Part shown: in pieces, positions 56,846 through 64,000 of the stretch
Numbering within the stretch: the first letter of the stretch is position 1
Layout: the number at the start of each line of letters is the position of its first letter
Source: Ruminococcus sp. UBA1409
GTDB lineage: Bacteria; Bacillota; Clostridia; Oscillospirales; Ruminococcaceae
Direction of reading: 5' to 3'
Assembly: GCA_002305045.1 (NCBI GenBank)
Contig: DBPX01000005.1
Coordinates: 1 to 64,000 of the forward strand
DNA length: 64,000 bases
Notes under the pieces: generated by a model
What the model saw: only the letters and a program-made list of their open reading frames with translations
What the model was told of the DNA's origin: nothing
Databases searched by the model: none
Program-made: the position numbers and the translations under genes

Positions 56846-59551
56846 TTACTTGGTTTTCTTGCCCTTCTTGGCGTATATCTGCTTGCTGGCGTCAGCGCCC
56901 GAGCTTTCAAAGTCGTGTATCTGGTCGGGCATCTTCTTCTCCTCGAAGTGCTTGCCGTAGTAGGCGTTGAGGTACATGCTCTTTATCTCGCTGATAAGAG
57001 GATATCTCGGGTTAGCGCCTGTGCACTGGTCGTCAAACGCCTGCTCGGTCATAGCGTCAAGCCTGTCAAGGAAGTCCTTTTCGTCGATGCCGTAGTCCTT
57101 GATGGTCGGCTTGATTCCGACTCTTGCCTTTAGCTCGTTGATTGCCGCTATGAGGTTTTCAAGCTTCTCCTCGTCGGTGCTTCCGCCAAGACCCAAAGCG
57201 TCTGCAATCTCGGCGTACCTTGCCAGGGTGTGAGGATGGTCGTACTGCGAGAAGGTGCCCATCTTAACGGGAGACTCGCAGGCGTTGAATCTCAGGACCT
57301 CCTCAATCATGAGGGCGTTGGCTACGCCGTGTGCGATGTGGTGGAAGGCGCCCAGCTTGTGAGCCATCGAGTGGCAGACGCCCAGGAAGGCGTTTGCAAA
57401 CGCCATACCTGCCATTGTAGCGGCGTTAGCCATCTTCTCACGGGCAATAACATCGGTCTGTCCGTTGTCATAGGCTGAGGGCAGGTACTTGAATATGGTC
57501 TTTAGAGCCTGGATTGCAAGACCGTCGGTGTAGTCTGTAGCCATTACGGAGGCGTATGCCTCAAGAGCATGGGTTACAGCGTCGATACCCGAGGCGGCAG
57601 TAAGTCCCTTGGGAGCGGACATATGGAAGTCGGTGTCGATAATAGCCATGTTGGGAAGGAGCTGGTAGTCTGCAAGAGGATACTTTATGCCGCTGTCCTG
57701 GTCGGTGATGACGGCAAAGGGAGTGACCTCAGAGCCTGTACCGGCAGAGGTGGGTATTGCTATGAAGTAAGCCTTCTCTCCCATCTTGGGGAAGGTGTAA
57801 ACCCTCTTTCTGATGTCGATAAAGCGCATAGCCATATCCATGAAGTCGACCTCGGGATGCTCATAAAGCACCCACATAATCTTTGCAGCGTCCATGGCGG
57901 AGCCGCCGCCGAGTGCGATTATGCAGTCCGGCTTGAAGGAGGACATCTGCTTTGCTCCTGCCTGTGCGGAGGCAAGGGTGGGGTCCGGCTCGACATCGAA
58001 GAAGGTGGTGTGAGCGATTCCAAGCTGGTCAAGCTTGTCGGTTATCGGCTTGGTGTAGCCGTTGTGATACAGGAAGCTGTCGGTTACTACGAAGCAGCGC
58101 TGCTTGTTCATCACCGATTTAAGCTCGTCAAGAGCGACGGGAAGGCAGCCCTTCTTGATGTATACCTTCTCCGGGGCACGGAACCAAAGCATATTTTCTC
58201 TCCTCTCAGCGACTGTCTTGATGTTGATAAGGTGCTTTACTCCTACATTCTCGGAGACCGAGTTTCCTCCCCAGGAGCCGCAGCCCAGAGTGAGGGAGGG
58301 AAGGAGCTTGAAGTTGTACAAATCGCCGATTCCGCCGTGAGAGGAGGGAGTGTTGACAAGAACACGGCAGGTCTTCATCCTCGCCTGGAACCTCTCAAGC
58401 TTGTCCTGAGCGGTGAGGGTGTTCAGGTAGATGGAGGAGGTGTGTCCGTAGCCGCCGTCTGCAACCAGCTGCTCAGCCTTTGCAAGGGCGTCGTCAAAGC
58501 TCTTTGCGTGATACATGGCAAGAACGGGGGAGAGCTTCTCGTGAGCGAACTCCTCGGAGATGTCGACCGACTCGACCTCGCCTATAAGTATCTTGGTGCC
58601 CTCAGGAACGCTTACGCCGGAGAGCTGCGCTATCTTTGCGGCAGGCTGACCGACTATCTTTGCATTGAGGGAGCCGTTTATGATTATCGTCTTTCTTACC
58701 TTGTCAAGCTCGTCGGGAGCTAGGAAGTAGCAGCCTCTGTAGGCAAACTCCCTCTTGGCTGCGGCATATACGCTGTCAAGAACTATGCAGGACTGCTCCG
58801 AGGCGCATATCATGCCGTTGTCGAAGGTCTTGGAGTGGATTATGGAGTTTACAGCCAGGATTATGTCTGCGCTGTCGTCTATAATTGCGGGAGTGTTTCC
58901 TGCGCCGACTCCGAGAGCAGGCTTTCCTGAGGAGTAAGCAGCCTTTACCATTCCGGGACCGCCGGTAGCCAAAATAGTGTCAGCCTCCTTCATAAGAAGG
59001 TTGGTCATCTCAAGGGAGGGGATGTCTATCCACTCGATTATGCCCTCGGGAGCGCCCGCCTTCACGGCAGCCTCTAGGACTATCTTGGCAGCCTCGATGG
59101 TGCAGCCCTTGGCTCTCGGGTGGGGGCTTATGATGATGGCGTTTCTAGTCTTGAGGGCGATAAGGCACTTGAATATGGCGGTAGAGGTCGGGTTGGTGGT
59201 GGGTATTACCGCCGCTATGACGCCTATAGGCTCGGCGACCTTCTTGATGCCGTACTCCTTGTCCTCCTCGATGACTCCGCAGGTCTTGGTGTTCTTGTAG
59301 GCGTTGTAGATGTACTCGGAGGCATAATTGTTCTTTATGACCTTGTCCTCCACTACGCCCATGCCGGTTTCCTCGACCGCCATCTTAGCAAGGGGAAGCC
59401 TTTGCTTGTTTGCGGCTGAAGCGGCGGCAAAGAATATCCTGTCGACCTGCTCCTGGGTGAAGCTGGCAAACTTTTCCTGTGCCTTGCGCACCGAGGCGAT
59501 AACCTCCTCAAGACGCTCAACACTGTCTACGATTCTGCGTTCGTTGTTCAT
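56846..59551 (-). CDS. adhE: bifunctional acetaldehyde/alcohol dehydrogenase
   Basis: A 901-residue fusion enzyme reducing acetyl-CoA to acetaldehyde and then ethanol, using two NADH and forming filaments called spirosomes in known homologues. The N-terminal aldehyde dehydrogenase has GMICASEQS with the catalytic Cys. The C-terminal iron-dependent alcohol dehydrogenase has GGGSAMDAAK and the metal site GVCHSMAHKLGAFHHIAHG. Length is full. It follows rex by 42 bases with no promoter visible between, so rex and adhE are likely co-transcribed and Rex-repressed at high NAD+. Confidence 0.97.
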   Translation of the reverse strand: MNNERRIVDSVERLEEVIASVRKAQEKFASFTQEQVDRIFFAAASAANKQRLPLAKMAVEETGMGVVEDKVIKNNYASEYIYNAYKNTKTCGVIEEDKEYGIKKVAEPIGVIAAVIPTTNPTSTAIFKCLIALKTRNAIIISPHPRAKGCTIEAAKIVLEAAVKAGAPEGIIEWIDIPSLEMTNLLMKEADTILATGGPGMVKAAYSSGKPALGVGAGNTPAIIDDSADIILAVNSIIHSKTFDNGMICASEQSCIVLDSVYAAAKREFAYRGCYFLAPDELDKVRKTIIINGSLNAKIVGQPAAKIAQLSGVSVPEGTKILIGEVESVDISEEFAHEKLSPVLAMYHAKSFDDALAKAEQLVADGGYGHTSSIYLNTLTAQDKLERFQARMKTCRVLVNTPSSHGGIGDLYNFKLLPSLTLGCGSWGGNSVSENVGVKHLINIKTVAERRENMLWFRAPEKVYIKKGCLPVALDELKSVMNKQRCFVVTDSFLYHNGYTKPITDKLDQLGIAHTTFFDVEPDPTLASAQAGAKQMSSFKPDCIIALGGGSAMDAAKIMWVLYEHPEVDFMDMAMRFIDIRKRVYTFPKMGEKAYFIAIPTSAGTGSEVTPFAVITDQDSGIKYPLADYQLLPNMAIIDTDFHMSAPKGLTAASGIDAVTHALEAYASVMATDYTDGLAIQALKTIFKYLPSAYDNGQTDVIAREKMANAATMAGMAFANAFLGVCHSMAHKLGAFHHIAHGVANALMIEEVLRFNACESPVKMGTFSQYDHPHTLARYAEIADALGLGGSTDEEKLENLIAAINELKARVGIKPTIKDYGIDEKDFLDRLDAMTEQAFDDQCTGANPRYPLISEIKSMYLNAYYGKHFEEKKMPDQIHDFESSGADASKQIYAKKGKKTK

Positions 59552-59593
59552 CTTATGACCATTCCTTTCTTTGATGAAGGTATTACTGACCGT

Positions 59594-60196
59594 TTAATCC
59601 TGCCTGCAAAGATGTGCCAGGGAAAGTGCGAGGTCCTCATACCTCACCGAGACATTCTTAGGCACCCTGAGCCTGCAGGGAGCAAAGCACCATATCGCAG
59701 TTATCCCGCACTTTATCAGCAGGGAGGCAACCTCCTGCGCAGACTCCTTCGGGACGGTGATTATCCCTATCCTTATATCCTCCAGCGTGCAGATATTCTG
59801 CAGGGAATCCATAGAGTATATCGGCTTCCCGGAGGAGGAGGTCTGCCACAGCCCGGCGTCCCTGTCAAAGGCGGCTGCGATTTCGATGCCGTATTCAGAA
59901 AAGCCGGAGTAGTCAAGAAGAGCCCGTCCTAGCTTTCCTGCGCCGACAAGCACAGCTTTTTTTATGTTCCCCGAGCCAAGGCAATGCTCGATGCTGGAAA
60001 TAAGCTCGCTCGTGACATAGCCGACCCTGGGTCTGCCCTCGCCGCTGACTGCGCCGAGGTCCTTTCTGACCTGAACCTCGCCGAAGCCCAAAGCCCTCGA
60101 TATCGAGGTTGCCGAGACAGTTTCCGATTCAAGCTGCTTCAGATAGCCTAGATACGCTGGCAGACGGCCCAGCGTCGCCTTCGGGACCATGCTCAT
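59594..60196 (-). CDS. rex: redox-sensing repressor Rex
   Basis: A 200-residue NAD(H)-responsive repressor. N-terminal winged helix (ATLGRLPAYLGYLKQL, then SRALGFGEVQVRKDL, the recognition helix) is followed by a Rossmann domain (VLVGAGKLGRALL) and ends with a domain-swap helix. High NADH removes Rex from DNA and switches on fermentation genes. I start it at the ATG at 60196: the family starts near this point, the promoter lies at 60234-60262, and the ATG at 60262 would precede the transcript. An AGGAG lies 13 bases upstream. Confidence 0.94.
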   Translation of the reverse strand: MSMVPKATLGRLPAYLGYLKQLESETVSATSISRALGFGEVQVRKDLGAVSGEGRPRVGYVTSELISSIEHCLGSGNIKKAVLVGAGKLGRALLDYSGFSEYGIEIAAAFDRDAGLWQTSSSGKPIYSMDSLQNICTLEDIRIGIITVPKESAQEVASLLIKCGITAIWCFAPCRLRVPKNVSVRYEDLALSLAHLCRQD

Positions 60197-60233
60197 CGCT
60201 AATGCACTTCTCCTGTTTTCTTTTCTTAATGAC

Positions 60234-60262
60234 ATGATAGCATATTTTTTTGGGGATTTCAA
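60234..60262 (-). promoter_or_regulatory. rex-adhE promoter
   Basis: Minus strand TTGAAA (60257-60262), 17-base spacer ending TGC, TATCAT (60234-60239), about 40 bases before the rex ATG. Confidence 0.6.
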
Positions 60263-60295
60263 TAGGCTTTAATAGATTTTTACATCTTCTACGAT

Positions 60296-60314
60296 TCGAT
60301 AATATATTTATCGA
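60296..60314. promoter_or_regulatory. inverted repeat upstream of rex, candidate Rex or other operator
   Basis: TCGATAA-N5-TTATCGA, perfect arms, 34 bases upstream of the -35 of the rex promoter. It is Rex-like in shape (GATAA/TTATC core), but known clostridial sites read TTGTTAA-N4-TTAACAA, so the spacer and outer bases differ. The remainder of the gap 60197-60557 holds the rex promoter and the ferredoxin terminator. Confidence 0.4.
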
Positions 60315-60426
60315 TAATGCTATTAGCTATTGAGCAGTATCACCAAACCGACCATGCCGCAGGGTCACGGCGGGAGTAAAAAAGAAGCTTATCAGCCTCT
60401 TCCCTGATATGCTCATATGCTAAATC

Positions 60427-60459
60427 AAAAAAATGTGCCCCGGCTTTCGTCGGGACACA
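60427..60459 (-). terminator. ferredoxin gene terminator
   Basis: Stem TGTGTCCCG/CGGGGCACA (one G-T pair, 60434-60459) followed on the minus strand by T7. Just upstream lie two short AAAACC-N4-GGTTTT hairpins and a GGGG/CCCC hairpin with T6 pointing the other way. Confidence 0.75.
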
Positions 60460-60557
60460 TAAAACCTATCGGTTTTAAAACCTTGCGGTTTTCTTGGGGA
60501 GCGTCTGCCCCCTTTTTTGAATGTACTCAGCCTAGGATGGCTGACCCGGTTTCGGGA

Positions 60558-60728
60558 TTACTCCTCAACGGGCGCTCCTACAGGGCAGACTGCGGCGCAG
60601 TTTCCGCAGCCTATGCAGGTCTCGGCGTCGATAACGAACTTATCCTCGCCCTCGGTGATAGCGTTTACGGGGCACTCGGATGCACATGTACCGCAGTTGA
60701 TGCACTCATCGGTAATCTTGTAAGCCAT
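60558..60728 (-). CDS. 2[4Fe-4S] clostridial-type ferredoxin
   Basis: A 56-residue electron carrier. Two classic cluster motifs are seen: CINCGTCASECP (Cys 9, 12, 15, 19) and CIGCGNCAAVCP (Cys 38, 41, 44, 48). It is the standard low-potential donor for hydrogenases and pyruvate:ferredoxin oxidoreductase in anaerobes. RBS AAAGGAGG 10 bases before the ATG. Own promoter: TTGCAT (60846-60851), 16 bases, TATTAT (60824-60829). It lies near the hydrogenase block but in its own transcript, and could be the electron donor of the monomeric hydrogenase. Confidence 0.93.
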   Translation of the reverse strand: MAYKITDECINCGTCASECPVNAITEGEDKFVIDAETCIGCGNCAAVCPVGAPVEE

Positions 60729-60823
60729 AGTGGTGAATCCTCCTTTAAAATAGTTGGGTGAGGTAGCTTAGAGGCTGCTCCCTGAAAATCCGGGAGGGGC
60801 CGCTCCTGTCCTCCCATGAATAC

Positions 60824-60851
60824 ATAATAGCATATATTTTAAAAAATGCAA
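60824..60851 (-). promoter_or_regulatory. ferredoxin promoter
   Basis: Minus strand TTGCAT (60846-60851), 16-base spacer ending TGC, TATTAT (60824-60829). Confidence 0.6.
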
Positions 60852-60884
60852 GTGTATTTTGACACGGTCTGCAATAATTTTAGC

Positions 60885-60913
60885 TTGAAAAAGCGGATTG
60901 GATATGCTACAAT
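60885..60913 (+). promoter_or_regulatory. rodA operon promoter
   Basis: TTGAAA (60885-60890), 17-base spacer ending TGC, TACAAT (60908-60913). Confidence 0.65.
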
Positions 60914-60929
60914 CATCTAAAGAATTCTT

Positions 60930-62108
60930 TTGACTGGAGTGAGGACGCTGCTGGGTGCTGTTGTTAAGAGGGCGCTTGCGTATATTAAGAGGCTGGACAA
61001 GCTGCTTTTGCTGCTTGCCGGCTGCTGCAGTGCGATAGGGATAACGCTCATATACTCGCTTGTGATAAACAGCAGGTCGCAGAGGATAACCGACGCCGCC
61101 GTCGACTCGCAGACGGTCAAGGTCCAGCTTATAGCCGCTCTTGTCGGGCTATTTCTGGCGCTTATCATCGCCGTGTTTGACTACAGATGGTTTTCAAGGC
61201 TCTGGTTTTTGTACCTCCCGGCGGCGCTCGGGCTGACGCTTCTTACCTTTACGGGGCTGGGGATCTCCGGGCTGGAGGGCGCAGACGACCGTGCGTGGAT
61301 AGACCTCGGCTTCATTACCGTCCAGCCGGCGGAGTTTTTAAAGCTGGCATATATCCTCTCACTGTCGTACCACTGCTTTAGGACAAAGGAGTTTTTAAAC
61401 AATCCCCTAAACATACTCGCCCTGCTTGTCCACGGAGGGCTTCCGGCTGCTCTTGTAATGCTCCAGGGGGACGACGGCACAGCGATGGTATTTATAATCA
61501 TATTCCTGGCGATAGTCTTTGCGGCAGGGCTTTCCTGGAAGTATATCCTCGGTGCGGCGGCTTTGGCTCCCGCAGTGTTCTGGCTCCTGTGGACATATTA
61601 CCTCCAGCCGGTGCACAAAAACAGGATACTAAGCGTGATATTCCCCGAAAAATACTCAAACGCCGACCTGCTTTACCAGACCAGCCGCTCGCTTATCGCC
61701 CTAGGCTCGGGACAGCTTGAGGGCAAGGGGCTTTTCGGAGGGGATTACACCTATGTCCCGGTCTGCCACAGCGACTTTATATTCTCCTACGCCGGGCAGA
61801 CGCTTGGCTTTATCGGCTGTCTGGCTATCGTTTTGCTGATTACGCTTTTCTGCCTCAGGCTTTTGCTCAGCGGCATGAGGAGTCAGGACGAGCTTGGAAG
61901 GTATATCCTAGTCGGGATATTCTCCTACTTTTTAACCCACTCGGTCTTAAATATCGGGATGGTGACCGGCATCACCCCGGTAATAGGCATCCCGCTGCCC
62001 TTTTTCTCTGCGGGAGGCACGGCTATGCTATCCTCCTGGCTGGCGGTGGGGCTTGCGCTGTCGGTGTATTATCATCATCAAAGATTTGACACAATCTTCA
62101 AAAATTAA
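60930..62108 (+). CDS. rodA: RodA/FtsW/SpoVE-family peptidoglycan polymerase
   Basis: SEDS glycosyltransferase that polymerises lipid II into glycan strands with a partner class B penicillin-binding protein. The 392-residue product has about ten transmembrane helices, the conserved region around WIDLGFITVQPAEFLKL, and the C-terminal GITPVIGIPLPFFSAGGTA. The usual TDFIFAxxGEELG loop reads SDFIFSYAGQTLGFIG. RodA is likely from its length; FtsW or SpoVE cannot be excluded. The start is uncertain: TTG at 60930 lies only ~10 bases from the expected transcript start, and the GTG at 60939 has no clear ribosome site. Confidence 0.85.
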   Translation: MTGVRTLLGAVVKRALAYIKRLDKLLLLLAGCCSAIGITLIYSLVINSRSQRITDAAVDSQTVKVQLIAALVGLFLALIIAVFDYRWFSRLWFLYLPAALGLTLLTFTGLGISGLEGADDRAWIDLGFITVQPAEFLKLAYILSLSYHCFRTKEFLNNPLNILALLVHGGLPAALVMLQGDDGTAMVFIIIFLAIVFAAGLSWKYILGAAALAPAVFWLLWTYYLQPVHKNRILSVIFPEKYSNADLLYQTSRSLIALGSGQLEGKGLFGGDYTYVPVCHSDFIFSYAGQTLGFIGCLAIVLLITLFCLRLLLSGMRSQDELGRYILVGIFSYFLTHSVLNIGMVTGITPVIGIPLPFFSAGGTAMLSSWLAVGLALSVYYHHQRFDTIFKN

Positions 62109-62131
62109 ATAGGGAAAGGACGGCTTGGATA

Positions 62132-63394
62132 ATGAACAGGATTGATTTTTCAGCGCTGTACGGCGACGCTCAGCTTCAAAAAAAGAGGTATCAGAAAACT
62201 GCGCTTTTGTTTAAGGAGGAGTTTGGGAGGCTTCCCGAGCTTTGGTTTTCCGCTCCCGGCAGGACGGAGGTCTGCGGAAACCACACCGACCACAATCACG
62301 GCATAGTCGCAGCGGCGGCTGTGGATATGGACATCATCTGCGCCCTGGCTCCGACTGAGGACGGCATTATCACCGTAAAGTCGGAGGGCTTCCCGGGGAC
62401 TGACATAGTAGACACCCGGGAGCTTGAGATAAGGGCTGAGGAGTATTCAAGCTCCTGCGCCCTTATAAGGGGAGTCGCAAAGGGCTTTTTTGACAGGGGC
62501 TACAGGATAGGGGGCTTTACCGCCTACACCAGCTCGCAGGTCTTAAAAGGCTCCGGGCTTTCCTCCTCGGCGGCGTTCGAGGTGCTTATCGGCACCGCTC
62601 TTAACCATCTTTACAACGGCGGGGAGGTTTCAGCCGTCGAGATAGCCCAGATAGCCCAGTTTTCGGAGAATGTCTACTTCGGCAAGCCGTCCGGGCTTAT
62701 GGACCAGATGGCGTCCTCGGTGGGAAGCTTTATTTCCATCGACTTTAAGGACCCCTCAAGCCCGGTGATAGACACTATCGACTTCGACCCAGCTAGAAGC
62801 GGGCTCAGGCTCTGCATTATAGACACAAGGGGAAGCCACGCCGAGCTGACCCCGGAGTACGCCGCAATACCCGCCGAGATGAAGGCGGTTGCCGGCTCCT
62901 TCAAAAAGGATTATCTTAGGGAGCTTGACAAGAGCACGCTTATTTCGGATATCGCAAGGGTAAGGCAGGAGTGCGGCGACAGAGCTGTTTTAAGAGCGCT
63001 TCACTTCTTTGACGAAAACGACAGGGTAATAAGCCTTTGCAGGGCTCTAAGGGCAGGCGACACCGAGAAAATGCTGGAAATAATTAATCTCTCGGGAAGA
63101 AGCTCCTTTGATTATCTCCAGAATGTCTACGCCTCGTCCATGCCGGGGATGCAGAGCGTCTCGCTGGCTCTTTACACCTGCGGAAGCCTCTTGGGCGGCA
63201 GGGGAGCCTACAGGGTCCACGGCGGAGGCTTTGCGGGAACGGTGCAGGCGTTTGTCCCAGAGGACGCCCTAGATTATTTCAGGCAGGGAATAGAGTCTGT
63301 TTTCGGGGAGGGAAGCTGTCATGTTCTTAATTTCCGTCCCTGCGGCGGAGTCATGGTTGACGGCGTAAGCCTTTCCTGCGAGGAGTCCTGCTGA
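62132..63394 (+). CDS. galK: galactokinase
   Basis: GHMP kinase phosphorylating galactose at C1 in the Leloir pathway. The 420-residue product has all three signatures: PGRTEVCGNHTDHNHG, the phosphate loop LKGSGLSSSAAFE and the C-terminal HGGGFAGTVQAFV. Catalytic Asp is expected in GKPSGLMDQMAS. Length is normal or slightly long. It follows rodA by 23 bases and precedes trmB by 2 bases, an odd mixture of functions in one operon; no galE or galT is visible. Confidence 0.93.
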   Translation: MNRIDFSALYGDAQLQKKRYQKTALLFKEEFGRLPELWFSAPGRTEVCGNHTDHNHGIVAAAAVDMDIICALAPTEDGIITVKSEGFPGTDIVDTRELEIRAEEYSSSCALIRGVAKGFFDRGYRIGGFTAYTSSQVLKGSGLSSSAAFEVLIGTALNHLYNGGEVSAVEIAQIAQFSENVYFGKPSGLMDQMASSVGSFISIDFKDPSSPVIDTIDFDPARSGLRLCIIDTRGSHAELTPEYAAIPAEMKAVAGSFKKDYLRELDKSTLISDIARVRQECGDRAVLRALHFFDENDRVISLCRALRAGDTEKMLEIINLSGRSSFDYLQNVYASSMPGMQSVSLALYTCGSLLGGRGAYRVHGGGFAGTVQAFVPEDALDYFRQGIESVFGEGSCHVLNFRPCGGVMVDGVSLSCEESC

Positions 63395-63396
63395 GT

Positions 63397-64000
63397 ATGA
63401 GGATGAGAAGAAAGGCGAATCTTGACGCAAGGCTTAAAGGCTGTCAGGATACCGGCAGGCTTATAGTCCTTGACTGCGAGGACAGAAACTTTGTTACATC
63501 AATAGAGAAAAAGGAATATCTCGAGCTTGAAGGGCTTTTCGGGAACGACAGACCCATCGTGATGGAAATAGGCTGCGGCAAGGGTCAGTTTGCCTGCGAG
63601 CTTGCAAAGAGGAATCCCGGGATAAATGTCTTGGCGGTGGAAAAGACATCGAATGTCATAGTGGACGCCGCTGAGAAGGCGATAGCCATGGGCATTGAAA
63701 ATCTGTATCTTCTGAGGTGCGACGCCGCCTATCTTTCAAAATTCATCCCTCCCGACTCCGTGAGCAGGCTGTACCTCAACTTTAGCTGTCCCTTTCCGAA
63801 AAAGAGCTACGCCTCCCATCGGCTGACGCACAGGAGCTTTCTTGAGATATACAAGGAGCTTCTCAAGGACGGCGCAGAGCTTCACCAGAAAACCGACGAC
63901 AGGAAGCTCTTTGAGTTTTCGGTAGAGGAGCTGTCCTATTCAGGCTTCAGGCTAAAAAACATAAGCCTTGACCTTCACGCCGATTCCCCTGAGGACAACA
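63397..64000 (+). CDS. trmB: tRNA (guanine-N7)-methyltransferase, 5' part (runs off the window)
   Basis: Methylates G46 in the variable loop of tRNAs with SAM. About 200 residues are in the window and the frame is still open at the edge. SAM-binding MEIGCGKGQFACELA and VEKTSNVIVDAAEKA are clear. The family motif NFSDPWPKxRHxxRRL reads NFSCPFPKKSYASHRL here: Asp and Trp are replaced by Cys and Phe, yet the Pro-Lys pair and the following Arg remain. Start ATG at 63397, with GAGGAG 11 bases upstream inside galK. Confidence 0.9.
   Translation, partial: MRMRRKANLDARLKGCQDTGRLIVLDCEDRNFVTSIEKKEYLELEGLFGNDRPIVMEIGCGKGQFACELAKRNPGINVLAVEKTSNVIVDAAEKAIAMGIENLYLLRCDAAYLSKFIPPDSVSRLYLNFSCPFPKKSYASHRLTHRSFLEIYKELLKDGAELHQKTDDRKLFEFSVEELSYSGFRLKNISLDLHADSPEDN

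Noticed and set aside
57569..58723. 384-codon plus-strand frame opposite adhE
   Set aside because: A shadow of adhE; no start signal and a composition typical of antisense frames in biased codons.
60496..60518. GGGG/CCCC hairpin followed by T6 on the plus strand as a terminator
   Set aside because: The stem is only 4 bp and no plus-strand gene precedes it.

Overview
The window looks like chromosomal sequence from a Gram-positive, strictly anaerobic, fermentative Clostridia of the Ruminococcus/Oscillospiraceae type. The evidence is the gene content: oxygen-sensitive [FeFe]-hydrogenases, AdhE, Rex, clostridial ferredoxin, MurA/MurF/Ddl, heterodimeric ABC exporters and an esterase with a dockerin-like calcium loop. 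Strong AAGGAGG-type ribosome sites, frequent TTG/GTG starts and AGG-rich coding also fit. The species assignment is inference. No tRNA, rRNA, CRISPR array, prophage or complete insertion sequence is visible.

Left end (1-5 kb): an AT-richer accessory stretch. It carries a metal-efflux operon (P1B ATPase plus a small coupled membrane protein) beside a divergently controlled csoR, both with CsoR-type operators. Next come the remnant of a TnpV transposon gene, a truncated XRE regulator and a sigma-like protein with a very long C-terminal extension. Region 5-17 kb: a Nudix hydrolase, an unknown protein carrying the IIGGADGP motif, an SpoU methyltransferase, a secreted Cys-rich protein followed by two related lipoproteins whose 3' ends are nearly identical, a membrane/spermidine-synthase fusion, an FGGY sugar kinase and a secreted esterase.

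Region 17-32 kb: murA-walJ-rlmH; a P-type ATPase whose transmembrane metal-binding motifs are all altered; a MarR-nitroreductase-radical SAM operon with a perfect palindromic operator; xylB; a small membrane-protein gene followed by a highly structured untranslated RNA segment; and a hydrolase-murF-ddl cell-wall operon. Region 32-43 kb: rnpB; a MarR-controlled heterodimeric ABC exporter; malQ; mscL; a HAD phosphatase; recG; and a DUF4349-like lipoprotein. Region 43-51 kb: rpoB-rpoC.

Region 51-61 kb is the most distinctive block. It is a same-strand run, rex-adhE-APH-like kinase-two thioredoxin-like [2Fe-2S] proteins-PAS-linked [FeFe]-hydrogenase (HydS type)-SpoIIE-type phosphatase-second [FeFe]-hydrogenase, with a separate 2[4Fe-4S] ferredoxin next to it. 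It reads as a redox/H2-sensing module wired to ethanol and hydrogen production: Rex senses NADH/NAD+, AdhE and the hydrogenase dispose of electrons, and the sensory hydrogenase, phosphatase and kinase look like a signalling arm. The window ends with rodA-galK and the 5' part of trmB.
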